Positions 1-10,800 of a stretch of DNA of 64,000 nucleotides are shown piece by piece. Numbering within the stretch: position 1 is the stretch's first letter; each line of letters begins with the position of its first letter. A program made the translations under genes and the position numbers. The stretch is from the NCBI RefSeq assembly GCF_009873495.1, contig NZ_CP046703.1, forward strand, positions 2,728,001-2,792,000, in the 5' to 3' direction. Source of the DNA: Nostoc sp. ATCC 53789 (GTDB lineage Bacteria; Cyanobacteriota; Cyanobacteriia; Cyanobacteriales; Nostocaceae). A model generated the notes under the pieces. That model saw nothing but the letters and a program-made list of their open reading frames with translations. It had not been told where the DNA came from and searched no databases.

Positions 1-3000
1 TCCCGGTACTACCACCGTGTCATAAATTTGGTGGTCATCGAGGAAAGGTAAACTAGCTGTGTTCAAATGAGTTTCAAAAACAATATCCTTGAGAGATGGC
101 GATCGCAATTGATAACCCAATAAAGGATGCAGCAGGTTTTCGCTGATTTGTCTAACTACTGGCTTGCTGGTAGCAGTAGGCAACCAATAGCGTTGACGCT
201 GCCAAGGATAATTCGGTAAAACAACCTTATGACGCGGGTAATCAGCCTCAAACCCTCGCCAATCAATCTCCACCCCAGCCACATACAACTGCGCCACTGA
301 ATCTAATAACTGCTGCCAATCTTCCTTTCCTTTGCGTAGCGAAGCTAGCCATAACCCCTGTTCGTCCAATGCTTCTGGACACTCGCGTCGTGCCATCCCC
401 AACAATGTTGGATGAGGGCCAATTTCCACAAACACCTCATATCCTGCTTGATACAATGCCTGCATACTGGCAGCAAATTGCACACTCGCTTTGATATGTT
501 CTACCCAATACGCCGCATTTGACATTTCCTGTTGTCTGACAATCTTGCCTGTGACATTAGAGACAATATCTAATTGCGGCTGTTGATATTTCACAGTTGC
601 TGCCACTTGCTCAAACTTCGCCAACATCGGCTGCATTAAAGGCGAGTGGAAAGCATGGGATACTTGCAATTTTCTAGTTTCAATACCTTGGCTTTCTAGT
701 TTTTGCAGTACTGAATTGAGTATCTCTAATTCCCCAGATAAGACAATACTTTGTTCGCCATTAATCGCTGCAATACTCAACTGTTGCGGATAGTCAGCAA
801 TTAACGGTGTAACTCGTTCTACAGTAGCGAAAACTGCTGCCATCCCTCCACCTTGGGGTAAGGCTTGCATCAAAGAAGCACGTTGCACAATTAATTTCAG
901 TGCATCTTCTAAAGAGAAAATACCAGCGATACAAGCGGCGACATATTCCCCGACACTGTGACCTAAAACTGCTGTGGGACGAATACCCCAAGATAGCCAT
1001 AGTTGAGCTAGGGCATATTCTAGAACAAATAATCCAACTTGGGTGTAGGCGGTTTGGTCAAGGCGAGTATCTTCTGGGTTTTCCGAGAAAATTACTTGAA
1101 GAATTGATTCACCTAACAGTGGTTGCAGTAGGGTGTCGCAGTTATCTAGAGTTTGGCGGAAACTGGGCTGAGTTTGATACAGTTGCCGACCCATATTGCG
1201 ATATTGTGACCCTTGTCCGGTGAAAAGGAAGGCGATTTTTTTGCTTTGCTGGCTGCTATATCCGTGATGAATACCGATGATTTCAGTGTTGTCTAGATAG
1301 GCTTGCAACTGTTGTTGTATCTGCTGATGGTCATCGGCGATAATTGCGAGGCGATGACTAAAGTGTGTTCTGCCGATTTGTGAAGTGTGAGTGATATCAC
1401 CAAGGGGAATTTCTGCGTGGGATGAGAGGTACTTGATGTAATTTTGAGCGAGTTGCTGTAAGGCTTGAGGATGTTTGGCTGACAGAGTTAATAGATGTAA
1501 AGGACGCTCTGTAATTTCTTCTCCCCTGCTCCCCTGCTCCTCTGCTCCCCTGCCCCCCTGCTCCCCTGCTCCCCTGCCCCCCTGCCCCCCTGCTCCCCCT
1601 GCCTTCTCCAAAGGTGCTTCTTCTAATATGGCGTGGGCATTTGTGCCGCTAAATCCAAAGGAACTTACCCCAGCAATTCGCGTTTCACCGTTGGTTTGCC
1701 AAGGTGTAAGAGTTCTGGGAATTGTTAAAGGCAGTTCTGACCAAGGAATCAACGGGTTAGGTTGGTTTAGATGTAAATGGGGTGGAATTTGTTGATGTTG
1801 TAGTGCCAACACCACCTTCATCAAACCTGCAACGCCAGCAGCCGATTCCAAATGACCGATGTTGGTTTTGACAGAACCGATCGCCAAAGGTCGATCTGTA
1901 GTATGCTCTTTTGCTAAAGTAGCAGCGATCGCTTCTACTTCTATCGGATCTCCTAAAGATGTCCCTGTACCGTGGGCTTCAACGTAGCTTACTTGCTGTG
2001 GTTGTACTTTAGCATTAGCGATCGCTTGCCGAATCAAGTTTTCTTGGGCGATGCCGTTGGGTACAGTTAACCCACTGCTGCGACCATCTTGATTGACGGC
2101 TGAACCGCGAATTACCGCTAGGATTTTATCTCCTTGGGCTTGTGCTTGAGAAAGGCGTTTGAGTACAACCATGCCACAACCTTCTGAGCGCACGTAACCG
2201 TTAGCTGCGGCATCAAAGGTTTTACAACGTCCATCTGCTGCCATCATTCTCGCCTTGGAGAACATAATGTTGGCTTCTGGTGTGAGAATCAGGTTGACTC
2301 CCCCGGCTAAAGCTAACTCACACTCGCCGTTGCGGAGGCTTTGACAAGCCAGGTGAACGGACACCAGGGAAGAAGAACAAGCAGTATCCAGTGCTACACA
2401 AGGCCCTTGCAAACCCAAAACAAAGGAAAGACGACCAACCATCGCACTAAAAGCGCTACCTGTTCCCTGATAAGCGTCAATTCCCTGTTCCCCCGCCTGG
2501 GCATAAAAGCGGGTGTAATCATTAGTAGTAACACCGACAAACACCCCTGTTGAACTACCCATAAGTTCAGAAGGAGGTTGACAAGCATTTTCTAAAGCTT
2601 CCCAACTGACTTCTAATAGCAAACGCTGTTGAGGGTCGATGCTAATTGCTTCCCGTGGCGAGATCCCAAAAAACTCGGCATCGAATCGATCTACCTGCTT
2701 TAAAAAGCCACCGTAGCGGCTAGACATTTTACCAGGGCTATCTGGGTTGGGGTCGTAATAAGCATCAATATCCCAGCGATCGCTCGGCACTTCTACAATG
2801 GCATCAGTACCGTCCCGTAATATCTGCCAAAATGTTTCTGGATCGTCAGCACCACCCGGAAACCGACACGCCATACCAACAATTGCGATCGGTTCTGTTT
2901 TCGCCCGTTCCATTGCATCAATCTTGGCACGCAGTTCTTTCAACGCCAAAAGGGCGCGTTGGGATGGTGATAGCTGGTCGATACTTTCCATTTGGCTCAT
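1..3000 (-). CDS. Type I PKS (PKS-F), KS-AT-DH..., partial at left edge
   Basis: N-terminal 1000 codons of a modular polyketide synthase; the frame is open from the ATG at 3000 to base 1, so the rest lies outside the window. An N-terminal docking helix (SQRALLALKELRAKID) precedes a KS (about residues 38-460) with active-site DTACSSSL near 208, EAHGTGT and NIGHLE. The KS-AT linker holds Gly/Glu/Gln/Arg-rich repeats. The AT (about 590-890) has FTGQGSQ, GHSVGEY (Ser near 680) and HAFH, the usual malonyl-type signature. A DH begins near 953; its first motif reads HQIYDTVVVP, with Asp where the HxxxGxxxxP consensus has Gly, so DH activity is uncertain. It starts 50 bp after the PKS-E stop and is probably in the same operon. 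The AT is nearly identical at DNA level to those of PKS-E and PKS-B. Confidence 0.95.
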   Translation of the reverse strand, partial: MSQMESIDQLSPSQRALLALKELRAKIDAMERAKTEPIAIVGMACRFPGGADDPETFWQILRDGTDAIVEVPSDRWDIDAYYDPNPDSPGKMSSRYGGFLKQVDRFDAEFFGISPREAISIDPQQRLLLEVSWEALENACQPPSELMGSSTGVFVGVTTNDYTRFYAQAGEQGIDAYQGTGSAFSAMVGRLSFVLGLQGPCVALDTACSSSLVSVHLACQSLRNGECELALAGGVNLILTPEANIMFSKARMMAADGRCKTFDAAANGYVRSEGCGMVVLKRLSQAQAQGDKILAVIRGSAVNQDGRSSGLTVPNGIAQENLIRQAIANAKVQPQQVSYVEAHGTGTSLGDPIEVEAIAATLAKEHTTDRPLAIGSVKTNIGHLESAAGVAGLMKVVLALQHQQIPPHLHLNQPNPLIPWSELPLTIPRTLTPWQTNGETRIAGVSSFGFSGTNAHAILEEAPLEKAGGAGGQGGRGAGEQGGRGAEEQGSRGEEITERPLHLLTLSAKHPQALQQLAQNYIKYLSSHAEIPLGDITHTSQIGRTHFSHRLAIIADDHQQIQQQLQAYLDNTEIIGIHHGYSSQQSKKIAFLFTGQGSQYRNMGRQLYQTQPSFRQTLDNCDTLLQPLLGESILQVIFSENPEDTRLDQTAYTQVGLFVLEYALAQLWLSWGIRPTAVLGHSVGEYVAACIAGIFSLEDALKLIVQRASLMQALPQGGGMAAVFATVERVTPLIADYPQQLSIAAINGEQSIVLSGELEILNSVLQKLESQGIETRKLQVSHAFHSPLMQPMLAKFEQVAATVKYQQPQLDIVSNVTGKIVRQQEMSNAAYWVEHIKASVQFAASMQALYQAGYEVFVEIGPHPTLLGMARRECPEALDEQGLWLASLRKGKEDWQQLLDSVAQLYVAGVEIDWRGFEADYPRHKVVLPNYPWQRQRYWLPTATSKPVVRQISENLLHPLLGYQLRSPSLKDIVFETHLNTASLPFLDDHQIYDTVVVPG
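1520..1603. repeat. Octanucleotide tandem array in PKS-F KS-AT linker
   Basis: About ten imperfect copies of GCTCCCCT (variants GCTCCTCT, GCCCCCCT). Read on the coding strand, three 8-bp units give one 8-residue period, GEQGSRGA. The unit has no stop in any frame. Confidence 0.9.
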
Positions 3001-3050
3001 TTTGGTTTACAGAACAGAGGCGAGAAGAACTAAGGACAAATGATCAATGA

Positions 3051-6000
3051 CTAATGACTAAATTCAATCAGGGAAGCTAATTCTTCATCAATCATGGATT
3101 CAACCTGCTCCTCCGAGAGTTGTTTGATTTGTGTCACCGTCATAGATTGGCTGGGATTAACTAATGTCGGTTTGCTTTCAGGCGGCATATTTTGGTTATC
3201 TAGGGTATTGACAAAATAACTTGCTAATGTATTGATGTTGGGATAATTGAATGTCAGTGTTGAAGGCAACGATTTACCTAAACTTTTTTGGAGGCGATTC
3301 CGAAATTCCACTGACGTGAGTGAATCCATGCCCATCGTCGCAAATCCTTGTAGGGGGTCGAGGGTTTGGGATGGGATCAAGCCTAAGATGCTGGTAATTT
3401 CATCGCTAATGTGAGCAACTAACAGAGATTTCCATTCGTTAACAGGTGTTGCTTGTAGGCGTTGTTGTAGTTCGGATGGCTGGCTTTCTTGCTGTTGTCC
3501 ATCCGAAAACAATTCCTGAAAGTAAGCAGGTTGTTGCCCTGTAGGAAAGCGTTGTAAAAACTGCGTCCAGTTGATGGGGAGTACAGTTACCTGACAAACT
3601 CTCTGTTGCAGGAAATGTCTGAGTAACTGCAAGGCTTGGTTTGGTGGAATCAAATCAATGCCTTCTGCCGCTAACCTTTGACCGAATGATGCTGCCATCC
3701 CGACCTCTGCCCACGGCCCCCAGTTGATACTGGTAGCGACTAATCCTTGTTTTTGGCGGTAATGAGCTAAAGCATCTAAAAAGGCATTGGCAGCAGCATA
3801 GTTGCTTTGACCTGGTGCGCCAAGGATGCAAGCTGTTGATGAAAATAGTACAAAGAAATCTAGGGGTTGATCCAGTGTCAGGGTGTGCAGATTCCACGCA
3901 CCTTGGATTTTAGGAGCCATCACCCTAGCGAACCGTTCCCAGTTTTGTTGTAGCAGCATCCCATCATCTAGAACACCTGCTGCATGGATAATACCCCGCA
4001 ATGGTGGTGTTTGCAGTGCTTTCAGTGCTAGCTGCAACTGTTCGGCTTGGGCAATATCTGCCTGTACTACTGTTATTTGCGTACCTGTTTGTTCTAACTT
4101 TCGAATTGTTGCTTGGGCGCTTTCACTTGGAGAACTTCGACCGAGTAACACTAAATGTCTTGCACCCTGTTCCACACACCAACGGGCAATTTGCAGACCC
4201 AAAGCACCAAGTCCGCCAGCAATTAAGTATGTTCCTTCTGGAGCGAATTTGAGGGATTTGGCGGCTACTGGTGAAATTTGACTACGTACCAAACGCGCAG
4301 TATGCCACTGTTGATGTCGCCAAGCAATGCGATCGCCTAAAATCATTGTTGGCAGTTTTGCCAGTAATAAAGCCGCAGCATCAGCTGGTGAACTGCTGGG
4401 GTCGAGATCCACCAAACCTCCCCAGATTTCGGGGTATTCCATTGCAATCACTCCACCCAATCCCCATAATGGTGCAGCAGCGATCGCAATTTCCCCAGAA
4501 TGTTCTCCAATTACCTGCGTCCCTTGTGTTACCAAACACAACCGCGCCGATATCGACTGCTGGCGACTGGCTAGTGCTTGGATGAGATGCAATACAGCCG
4601 ATACATAATTTTGGATATTTATCAATATTTCTGCCTCTTTAGTATCATCCAAACTCCACAGATGTAAAATCTGCAATGGTGACTGAGTTGGGATACCGTC
4701 TAGCAGTTGCTCAAAGTGAGTGCAATCGCCTGAGAAAACTAAAGTATAAGTATGACCCTGTTTGGCTAACAGTTGCGCCAAGTTATCAGCAACGCCTGTG
4801 CGATCGCTTAAAATCAACCAGTGAGCAGGTGCGATCGCAAGTGTTTTATCTGATGAGGTTTGGGGTTGCCATTGCACCTCATAGAGCCAATCTTGTAGTT
4901 CTGCTGAGAGAGAGGATTGGGAAAAGGGCGATCGCACTGTCGTCGCAGTAGGTAGCCAATAACGTTGACGCTGCCAAGGATAATTGGGCAAAATTACCTT
5001 ATTACGAGCATAATCGGCCTCAAATTCCTGCCAATCAATCTCCACCCCAGCTACATACAACTGCGCCACTGAATCTAATAACTGCTGCCAATCTTCTTTT
5101 CCTTTTCGCAGCGAAGCCAGCCATAACCCCTCCTCTTCCAACACTTCTGGACACTCACGCCGTGCCATCCCCAACAATGTTGGATGAGGGCCAATTTCCA
5201 CAAACACCTCATATCCTGCTTGATACAATGCCTGCATACTAGCGGCAAATTGCACACTTGCTCGGATATGTTCTACCCAGTAAGCCGCATTTGACATTTC
5301 TCGCCCGCGAATAGTCTTACCTGTGACATTGGAGACAATATCTAATTTCGGCTGTTGATATTTTACTGTTGCTGCCACTTGCTCAAACTTCGCCAACATC
5401 GGCTGCATCAAGGGTGAGTGAAAGGCATGAGATACTTGCAATTTTCTAGTTTCAATGCCTTGGCTCTCCAATTTTTGCAGTACTAAGTTTAATACCTGCA
5501 ATTCACCAGATAAGACAATACTTTCTTCGCCATTAATCGCTGCAATACTCAATTGTTGCGGATAGTCAGCAATTAAAGGTCTAACTCGTTCTACAGTGGT
5601 GAATACTGCTGCCATCCCTCCACTTTGGGGTAAGGCTTGCATCAAAGAAGCACGTTGCACGATTAATTTCAGTGCGTCTTCTAAACAGAAAATACCAGCA
5701 ATGCAAGCAGCGACGTATTCACCGACACTGTGACCTACAACTGCTGTGGGACGGATACCCCAGGATAGCCACAGTTGAGCAAGTCCGTATTCTATGACGA
5801 ATAACGCAACTTGGGTGTATGCGGTTTGGTTGAGGCGATCGCCTTTTGAGTTGTCACAGAAGATTACCGATAAAATTGACTCGCCTAGTAGAGGTTGCAG
5901 TAGGGTGTCACATTGGTCGATGGTTTGGCGGAAACTTGGTTGAGTTTCATACAGTTGCCGACCCATATTGCGGTATTGTGAACCTTGTCCAGTGAAGAGG

Positions 6001-7772
6001 AAAGCAATTTTTTTGGTTTGCTGGCTGTTGTGTCCGTGATGGATACCGAAATCATCGGTATCACTCAAATAGGCTTGCAACTGTTGTTGCATTTGTTGAT
6101 GGTCGGCGGCGATGATGGCGAGGCGATGCGGGAAATGAGTTCTCCCGACTTGAGATGTAAAGGTGATGTTACCAAGGGCTATATCTGGATGGGATGAAAG
6201 GTACTTGATGTAGTTTTGAGCGAGTTGTTGTAGGGCTTGAGGATGTTTGGCCGACAGAGTTAATAGATGGAAAGGACGCTCTGTAATTTCTTCTCCCCCG
6301 CTCCCCTGCTCCCCCGCTCCCCTGCTCCCCCGCTCCCCTGCTCCCCTACTCCCCCGCTCCCCTGCTCCCCCTGCTTCCCCCAAAGGTGCTGCTTCTATCA
6401 CCACATGAGCATTTGTACCACTCAAGCCAAAAGAACTCACTCCAGCAATTCGAGTATTGTTTTCAGAATGCCACGGTTTAGCTGTGGTGGGAATAGCCAG
6501 TGGTAGTTCTTGCCAAGGAATATGGGGGTTAGGTTGTTTGAGGTGGAGATGAGGTGGAATTTTCTGATGCTGTAGCGATAATATTACCTTGATTACACCT
6601 GCAACTCCGGCTGCTGCTTCCAAATGACCAATGTTGGTTTTTACAGAACCAACAACCAAAGGCTGCTCAAAAGAGCGTTGTTCGCACAAAACAGAAGCTA
6701 AAGCGTTAATTTCAATGGGATCGCCCAAGGGAGTCCCTGTACCATGCGCTTCGATGTAACTTACTTGCTGTGGTGCAACCCTACTGTTAGCTAGAGCCTG
6801 ACGCAGTAGTTTTTGTTGTGCGGGGCCGCTAGGTACTGTTAGTCCACCACTAGGACCGTCGTGATTGACTGCTGAACCTTTAATCAATGCAAGGATAGAG
6901 TCACCAGCCGCCACAGCATCCGGCAAACGTTTAAGTACCAACACTCCGCAACCTTCGCCTCTGGTGTAGCCATCAGCTGAGGCATCAAAGGATTTGCAGC
7001 GTCCATCGGGTGCAACTGCTCGCATTTTGGAGAGAAAAATATTCGTGTCTGGTGACAATATCAGGTTAACTCCGCCTGCTAAGGCTTGGTCGCATTCCCC
7101 AGAACGCAGACTTTGGCAGGCTAAATGTAATGAAACTAGAGATGATGAACAAGCGGTATCTACAACTAAGCTCGGCCCTTGTAAACCCAGAATATATGAA
7201 AGGCGACCGGAAATAAAACTAAAACTGTTGCCTGTACCAAAGTAAGTGTCAATACTATTAGAGTTACCAGAATAGAGGCGTGAGTAATCGTTATTCATCA
7301 CTCCAATAAATACGCCTGTTTGAGTTTGCGAAAGCCGTTCGATACACTGTCCGGCATTTTCTAGGGCTTCCCAACTTACCTCTAGTAGTAAGCGTTGTTG
7401 TGGATCTGTACTAACGGCTTCTCTGGGAGAGATTTCAAAGAAGTTGGCATCAAATAAATCGATATCTTTTAAAAAACCACCGTAGCGAATGTAGGATTTT
7501 CCCTCAGCATCAGGATTTGGGCTGTAATAAGCTTCCGTATCCCAACGTTCTTGGGGAATTTCCTGAATGGTATCTACACCATGCTGGAGAATTTGCCAAA
7601 AAGCATCTGGGTTATCGGCTCCCCCAGGAAAGCGACACGCCATCCCAATCACAGCGATGGGTTCTGTTTTAGCACGCTCGATCGCCTCCAACTTACCACG
7701 CATTTCTTTTAATGCCAGCAATGCGCGTTGTAGTTGATTGATGTTGTTTTGTTCTGTGTCGATTTTATTCAT
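3051..7772 (-). CDS. Type I PKS (PKS-E), KS-AT-KR-ACP
   Basis: Complete single-module polyketide synthase of 1573 residues. Order: N-terminal docking helix; KS about 38-460 (DTACSSSL near 207); Gly-rich octamer linker; AT about 590-890 (FTGQGSQ, GHSVGEY near 679, HAFH near 780: malonyl-type); KR about 1180-1370 (GGLGALG nucleotide loop, LDD, FSSTA and the catalytic Tyr in SNYAAAN); ACP near 1481 (GMDSL); and an acidic C-terminal docking tail ending ELASLIEFSH. No DH lies between AT and KR, so a beta-hydroxyl is expected. The LDD motif fits a B-type, D-hydroxyl KR (family knowledge). It starts 38 bp after the PKS-D stop and ends 50 bp before PKS-F. Confidence 0.96.
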   Translation of the reverse strand: MNKIDTEQNNINQLQRALLALKEMRGKLEAIERAKTEPIAVIGMACRFPGGADNPDAFWQILQHGVDTIQEIPQERWDTEAYYSPNPDAEGKSYIRYGGFLKDIDLFDANFFEISPREAVSTDPQQRLLLEVSWEALENAGQCIERLSQTQTGVFIGVMNNDYSRLYSGNSNSIDTYFGTGNSFSFISGRLSYILGLQGPSLVVDTACSSSLVSLHLACQSLRSGECDQALAGGVNLILSPDTNIFLSKMRAVAPDGRCKSFDASADGYTRGEGCGVLVLKRLPDAVAAGDSILALIKGSAVNHDGPSGGLTVPSGPAQQKLLRQALANSRVAPQQVSYIEAHGTGTPLGDPIEINALASVLCEQRSFEQPLVVGSVKTNIGHLEAAAGVAGVIKVILSLQHQKIPPHLHLKQPNPHIPWQELPLAIPTTAKPWHSENNTRIAGVSSFGLSGTNAHVVIEAAPLGEAGGAGERGSRGAGERGSRGAGEQGSGGEEITERPFHLLTLSAKHPQALQQLAQNYIKYLSSHPDIALGNITFTSQVGRTHFPHRLAIIAADHQQMQQQLQAYLSDTDDFGIHHGHNSQQTKKIAFLFTGQGSQYRNMGRQLYETQPSFRQTIDQCDTLLQPLLGESILSVIFCDNSKGDRLNQTAYTQVALFVIEYGLAQLWLSWGIRPTAVVGHSVGEYVAACIAGIFCLEDALKLIVQRASLMQALPQSGGMAAVFTTVERVRPLIADYPQQLSIAAINGEESIVLSGELQVLNLVLQKLESQGIETRKLQVSHAFHSPLMQPMLAKFEQVAATVKYQQPKLDIVSNVTGKTIRGREMSNAAYWVEHIRASVQFAASMQALYQAGYEVFVEIGPHPTLLGMARRECPEVLEEEGLWLASLRKGKEDWQQLLDSVAQLYVAGVEIDWQEFEADYARNKVILPNYPWQRQRYWLPTATTVRSPFSQSSLSAELQDWLYEVQWQPQTSSDKTLAIAPAHWLILSDRTGVADNLAQLLAKQGHTYTLVFSGDCTHFEQLLDGIPTQSPLQILHLWSLDDTKEAEILINIQNYVSAVLHLIQALASRQQSISARLCLVTQGTQVIGEHSGEIAIAAAPLWGLGGVIAMEYPEIWGGLVDLDPSSSPADAAALLLAKLPTMILGDRIAWRHQQWHTARLVRSQISPVAAKSLKFAPEGTYLIAGGLGALGLQIARWCVEQGARHLVLLGRSSPSESAQATIRKLEQTGTQITVVQADIAQAEQLQLALKALQTPPLRGIIHAAGVLDDGMLLQQNWERFARVMAPKIQGAWNLHTLTLDQPLDFFVLFSSTACILGAPGQSNYAAANAFLDALAHYRQKQGLVATSINWGPWAEVGMAASFGQRLAAEGIDLIPPNQALQLLRHFLQQRVCQVTVLPINWTQFLQRFPTGQQPAYFQELFSDGQQQESQPSELQQRLQATPVNEWKSLLVAHISDEITSILGLIPSQTLDPLQGFATMGMDSLTSVEFRNRLQKSLGKSLPSTLTFNYPNINTLASYFVNTLDNQNMPPESKPTLVNPSQSMTVTQIKQLSEEQVESMIDEELASLIEFSH
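6291..6375. repeat. Octanucleotide tandem array in PKS-E KS-AT linker
   Basis: About ten units alternating GCTCCCCT and GCTCCCCC, with one ACTCCCCC. It sits at the same linker position as the arrays in PKS-F, D, C and B but with its own unit order and length, so the arrays changed independently after module duplication. Confidence 0.9.
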
Positions 7773-7810
7773 GCTCTGAACCCTGTCGCTAGATATCCTG
7801 TTGATTGGGA

Positions 7811-10800
7811 TTAAATTTTTTTCATTAATTCATCAATGCTGGCTAATTCTGCCGCTAGCGATCGCTCTAGTTCTGTTTGCGAAAGCTGTTGAATATCGCT
7901 GATTTCGGTGTTGGAGCGATCGCTTTTTGGCGGTGGAGATGCCGTTTGAATAGCCAAAACATCGTTAGTAAGATATTTAGTTAAGGTTTCTAAGGTGGGA
8001 TAATCAAATAACAAGGTGGTTGGCAGAGAAGACTCCAGACTTGATTGCAAGCGATTTCTCAACTCAATTGCCATGAGTGAATCTAATCCCACTTCAAATA
8101 AACGCTGACGCGGTTGCAGTTCCTCAGATGAATTGAGCCGTAAGATTTTCGCTACTTCGTCACGAATGTAATTAAATAAAATTTGCTGAATATCTGCGGG
8201 GTGAGCCTCCTGGAGTTCTCGTAAAATATCTGGTTTCGCTGCTAAAACTGGCTGTGCAGTCTCTTGGTTTTGCCTTGAATCAACAAACTCACTCAGCAAA
8301 GGCGGTACTTTTTGGGTGTAGTAGTGGGGGATAAACTTTGACCAGCGCACTGGTAAAACCGCAACTTGTCCAGAATTGGCTTGATGCGTCAATGCTGCCA
8401 AGATTTGTAATCCTTGTTGGGGTAAAATTTTCTCTACTCCCACTGGAGAACCTGTAGAGGTTGCAGCCATCCCTACTTCCGCCCACGCCCCCCAGTTGAT
8501 ACTCAATCCCGCCAGCCCTTGGGAGCGACGATAATCGGCTAACCCATCAAGAAAGGCGTTTGCTGCTGCGTAGTTTGCTTGTCCTGTGGTTCCCAATACT
8601 GAAGCAACGGAGGAGAACAACACAAATAATTCCAAAGGTTTATCTTGAGTCAGGATATGTAGATTCCAAGCACCCTGTACTTTCGGAGCCATCACTCTAG
8701 TAAATCGCTTCCAGGTTTGTTGGAGTAAAATCCCATCGTCTAGAATTCCGGCTGCATGGATAACACCTCGTAAGGGAAACTGAGGTTCAATGCCCTCAAG
8801 TATTTTTTGTACTTGTTCAAGTTGGGTAATATCTGCTTGGGCGACTGTAACTTGCACGCCAGCGTTTTCCCAAGAAGCGATCGCACTTTTAGCTTTATCA
8901 GATGGCGATCGCCTACCCACTAATACTAAATGTTGCACACCTCGTTCAACCAACCAATTCGCCACTGTTAACCCCAGTCCTCCTAGTCCGCCTGTAATCA
9001 GGTAAGTCCCAAGGGAAGGGTTAAAGGAAGCAGAGAAATCTATGGTGTTGGGAACGCGTTGCAAACGGGAGACATAGCGCTGATTTCCCCGTAAGGCGAC
9101 TTGTTCGCCCAATTCTGGATAAGAAAGTTCTGCCCACAACTGAGTTGCAGCTTCTACAGTTGAACTTTGGGGATCTAAATCAATTAGCCCTGCGAAAACT
9201 TCGCTATATTCTGTTGCTATAACTCGCCCCAATCCCCAGAGAGGTGTTTGAGACAGGGCGATTTCAGATTGTAGATTAATTGACTGGCTACCCCTAGAAA
9301 TCAACCACAGCCTAGCAGTCTGCCAACCCAAAAATGCTGCGTGATGGCTGGGGAAAGGGGAAGGGGTAAGGGGTAAGGGATTTGAAACCTTTCCCCCTTC
9401 CCCTTTACCCTTTACCCCGCCAAGTTCACTTGGCGAACTACTAGCTAGTGGAGAATTTATCCGAGCTAAGGCTTGAGTTAAATGTAAAACACTACCACAG
9501 ACACGAATTTGTGTAGAATCTAGCAAATCTCCAGTAGCCAAACTCCATAAATGTACAATGTGGAGAGCTATTCCTGGTTTAATTGAGACTTCTTGAAGCA
9601 GTTGGTCGAAATGCTGCGGTTCGGCTGGATTAATGTAAATTTTACCTTCTTTCAAAGATTGGTAAGTAGAATCAGGTATGACCGCCACACAGGATTCACC
9701 TTGTGCCTGCAACAATTTCACCAATTCTGTACCTACACCATCTTCATCAATTAGAAGTATCCAATATTGCTGTTGTGCTACTAAAGATGACTGCGTAATT
9801 GTTCGTTCTTGAAGTTGCCAAGTGATTTGATAAAGCCAGTCTTGGAGATTTGGTTGCTTGAGTAATGCTTGCTGTGGCGATCGCTTTAAACAGAGTTCCC
9901 AGAATTGAGCGATCGCTTGTCCAGATTCATCTAATAATTGTACATCTCCTACTATCACCTCTGGATTCTTGCTTTGCAGGCGGGCGTGACACCATACTGG
10001 CTGATTCAAGTCCAGATTTTGCCAGAGATGAAAGCCACCTAAACTAATCGGTACATAAACATCAGCATCTCGAATCTCTGCTGGTAAAGTACCTCCCAAC
10101 AGTCGCAAACAAGAATCTATCAGCCCCGGATGTAATGGATATAACTTAGTCTCTGATTCACAACCCGGTGGTAGTTGCATCTGACAAATGGCTTCCCCAT
10201 CTCGTCGCCAGAAATCACCAATCCACTGAAAAGTTACACCCAAATCTAGCCCCGCATCTCCGACATCCTGATAAAATACCTGCGAACCAGTGGATTTTTC
10301 AGGACAACGCGCTTGTATTTCTCCCCAAGAGCAAGTTTCTCTCGTAGCAGATAAGGTAGATAACTCACCAGTTGCATGGAGACACCATTGTTCATCGCTT
10401 TCTAGGCTGAACAGTTCAAAGGTGTAGTCTTGATTTTTAGTTGGCTGCAAAATCAATTGCACTTTGACGTTGCTATTTTCAGGTATAATTAAAGGCTCTC
10501 GAAACGTAATCTGTTGAAGAGACACTGCATTAGTACCGAAAATATGCTTACCTGCTAGGGTCAACATAGCAATATAAGATGCTCCTGGTGCAACTATCGA
10601 CCCGTAGATGCGGTGGTCGGCTAGAAAGGGTAAGTTATCTGTGTGGAATTCGCTCTCAAATACTAGACTCTTGAAGAGTGGAGAATATAGGCGTTGACCT
10701 AACAGGGGATGTAATTGTGAGTGTACTACTAGTTTTTTGGTAGTGCTTTCAAACCAATAGCGTTGGTGCTGCCAAGGATAGTTGGGTAATATTACTTTAT

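Noticed and set aside
1475-1795. Pro/Cys/Leu-rich plus-strand proteins over the octamer arrays (also near 6267, 11934, 21501)
   Set aside because: Antisense to PKS coding regions; open only because the octamer has no stop codon.
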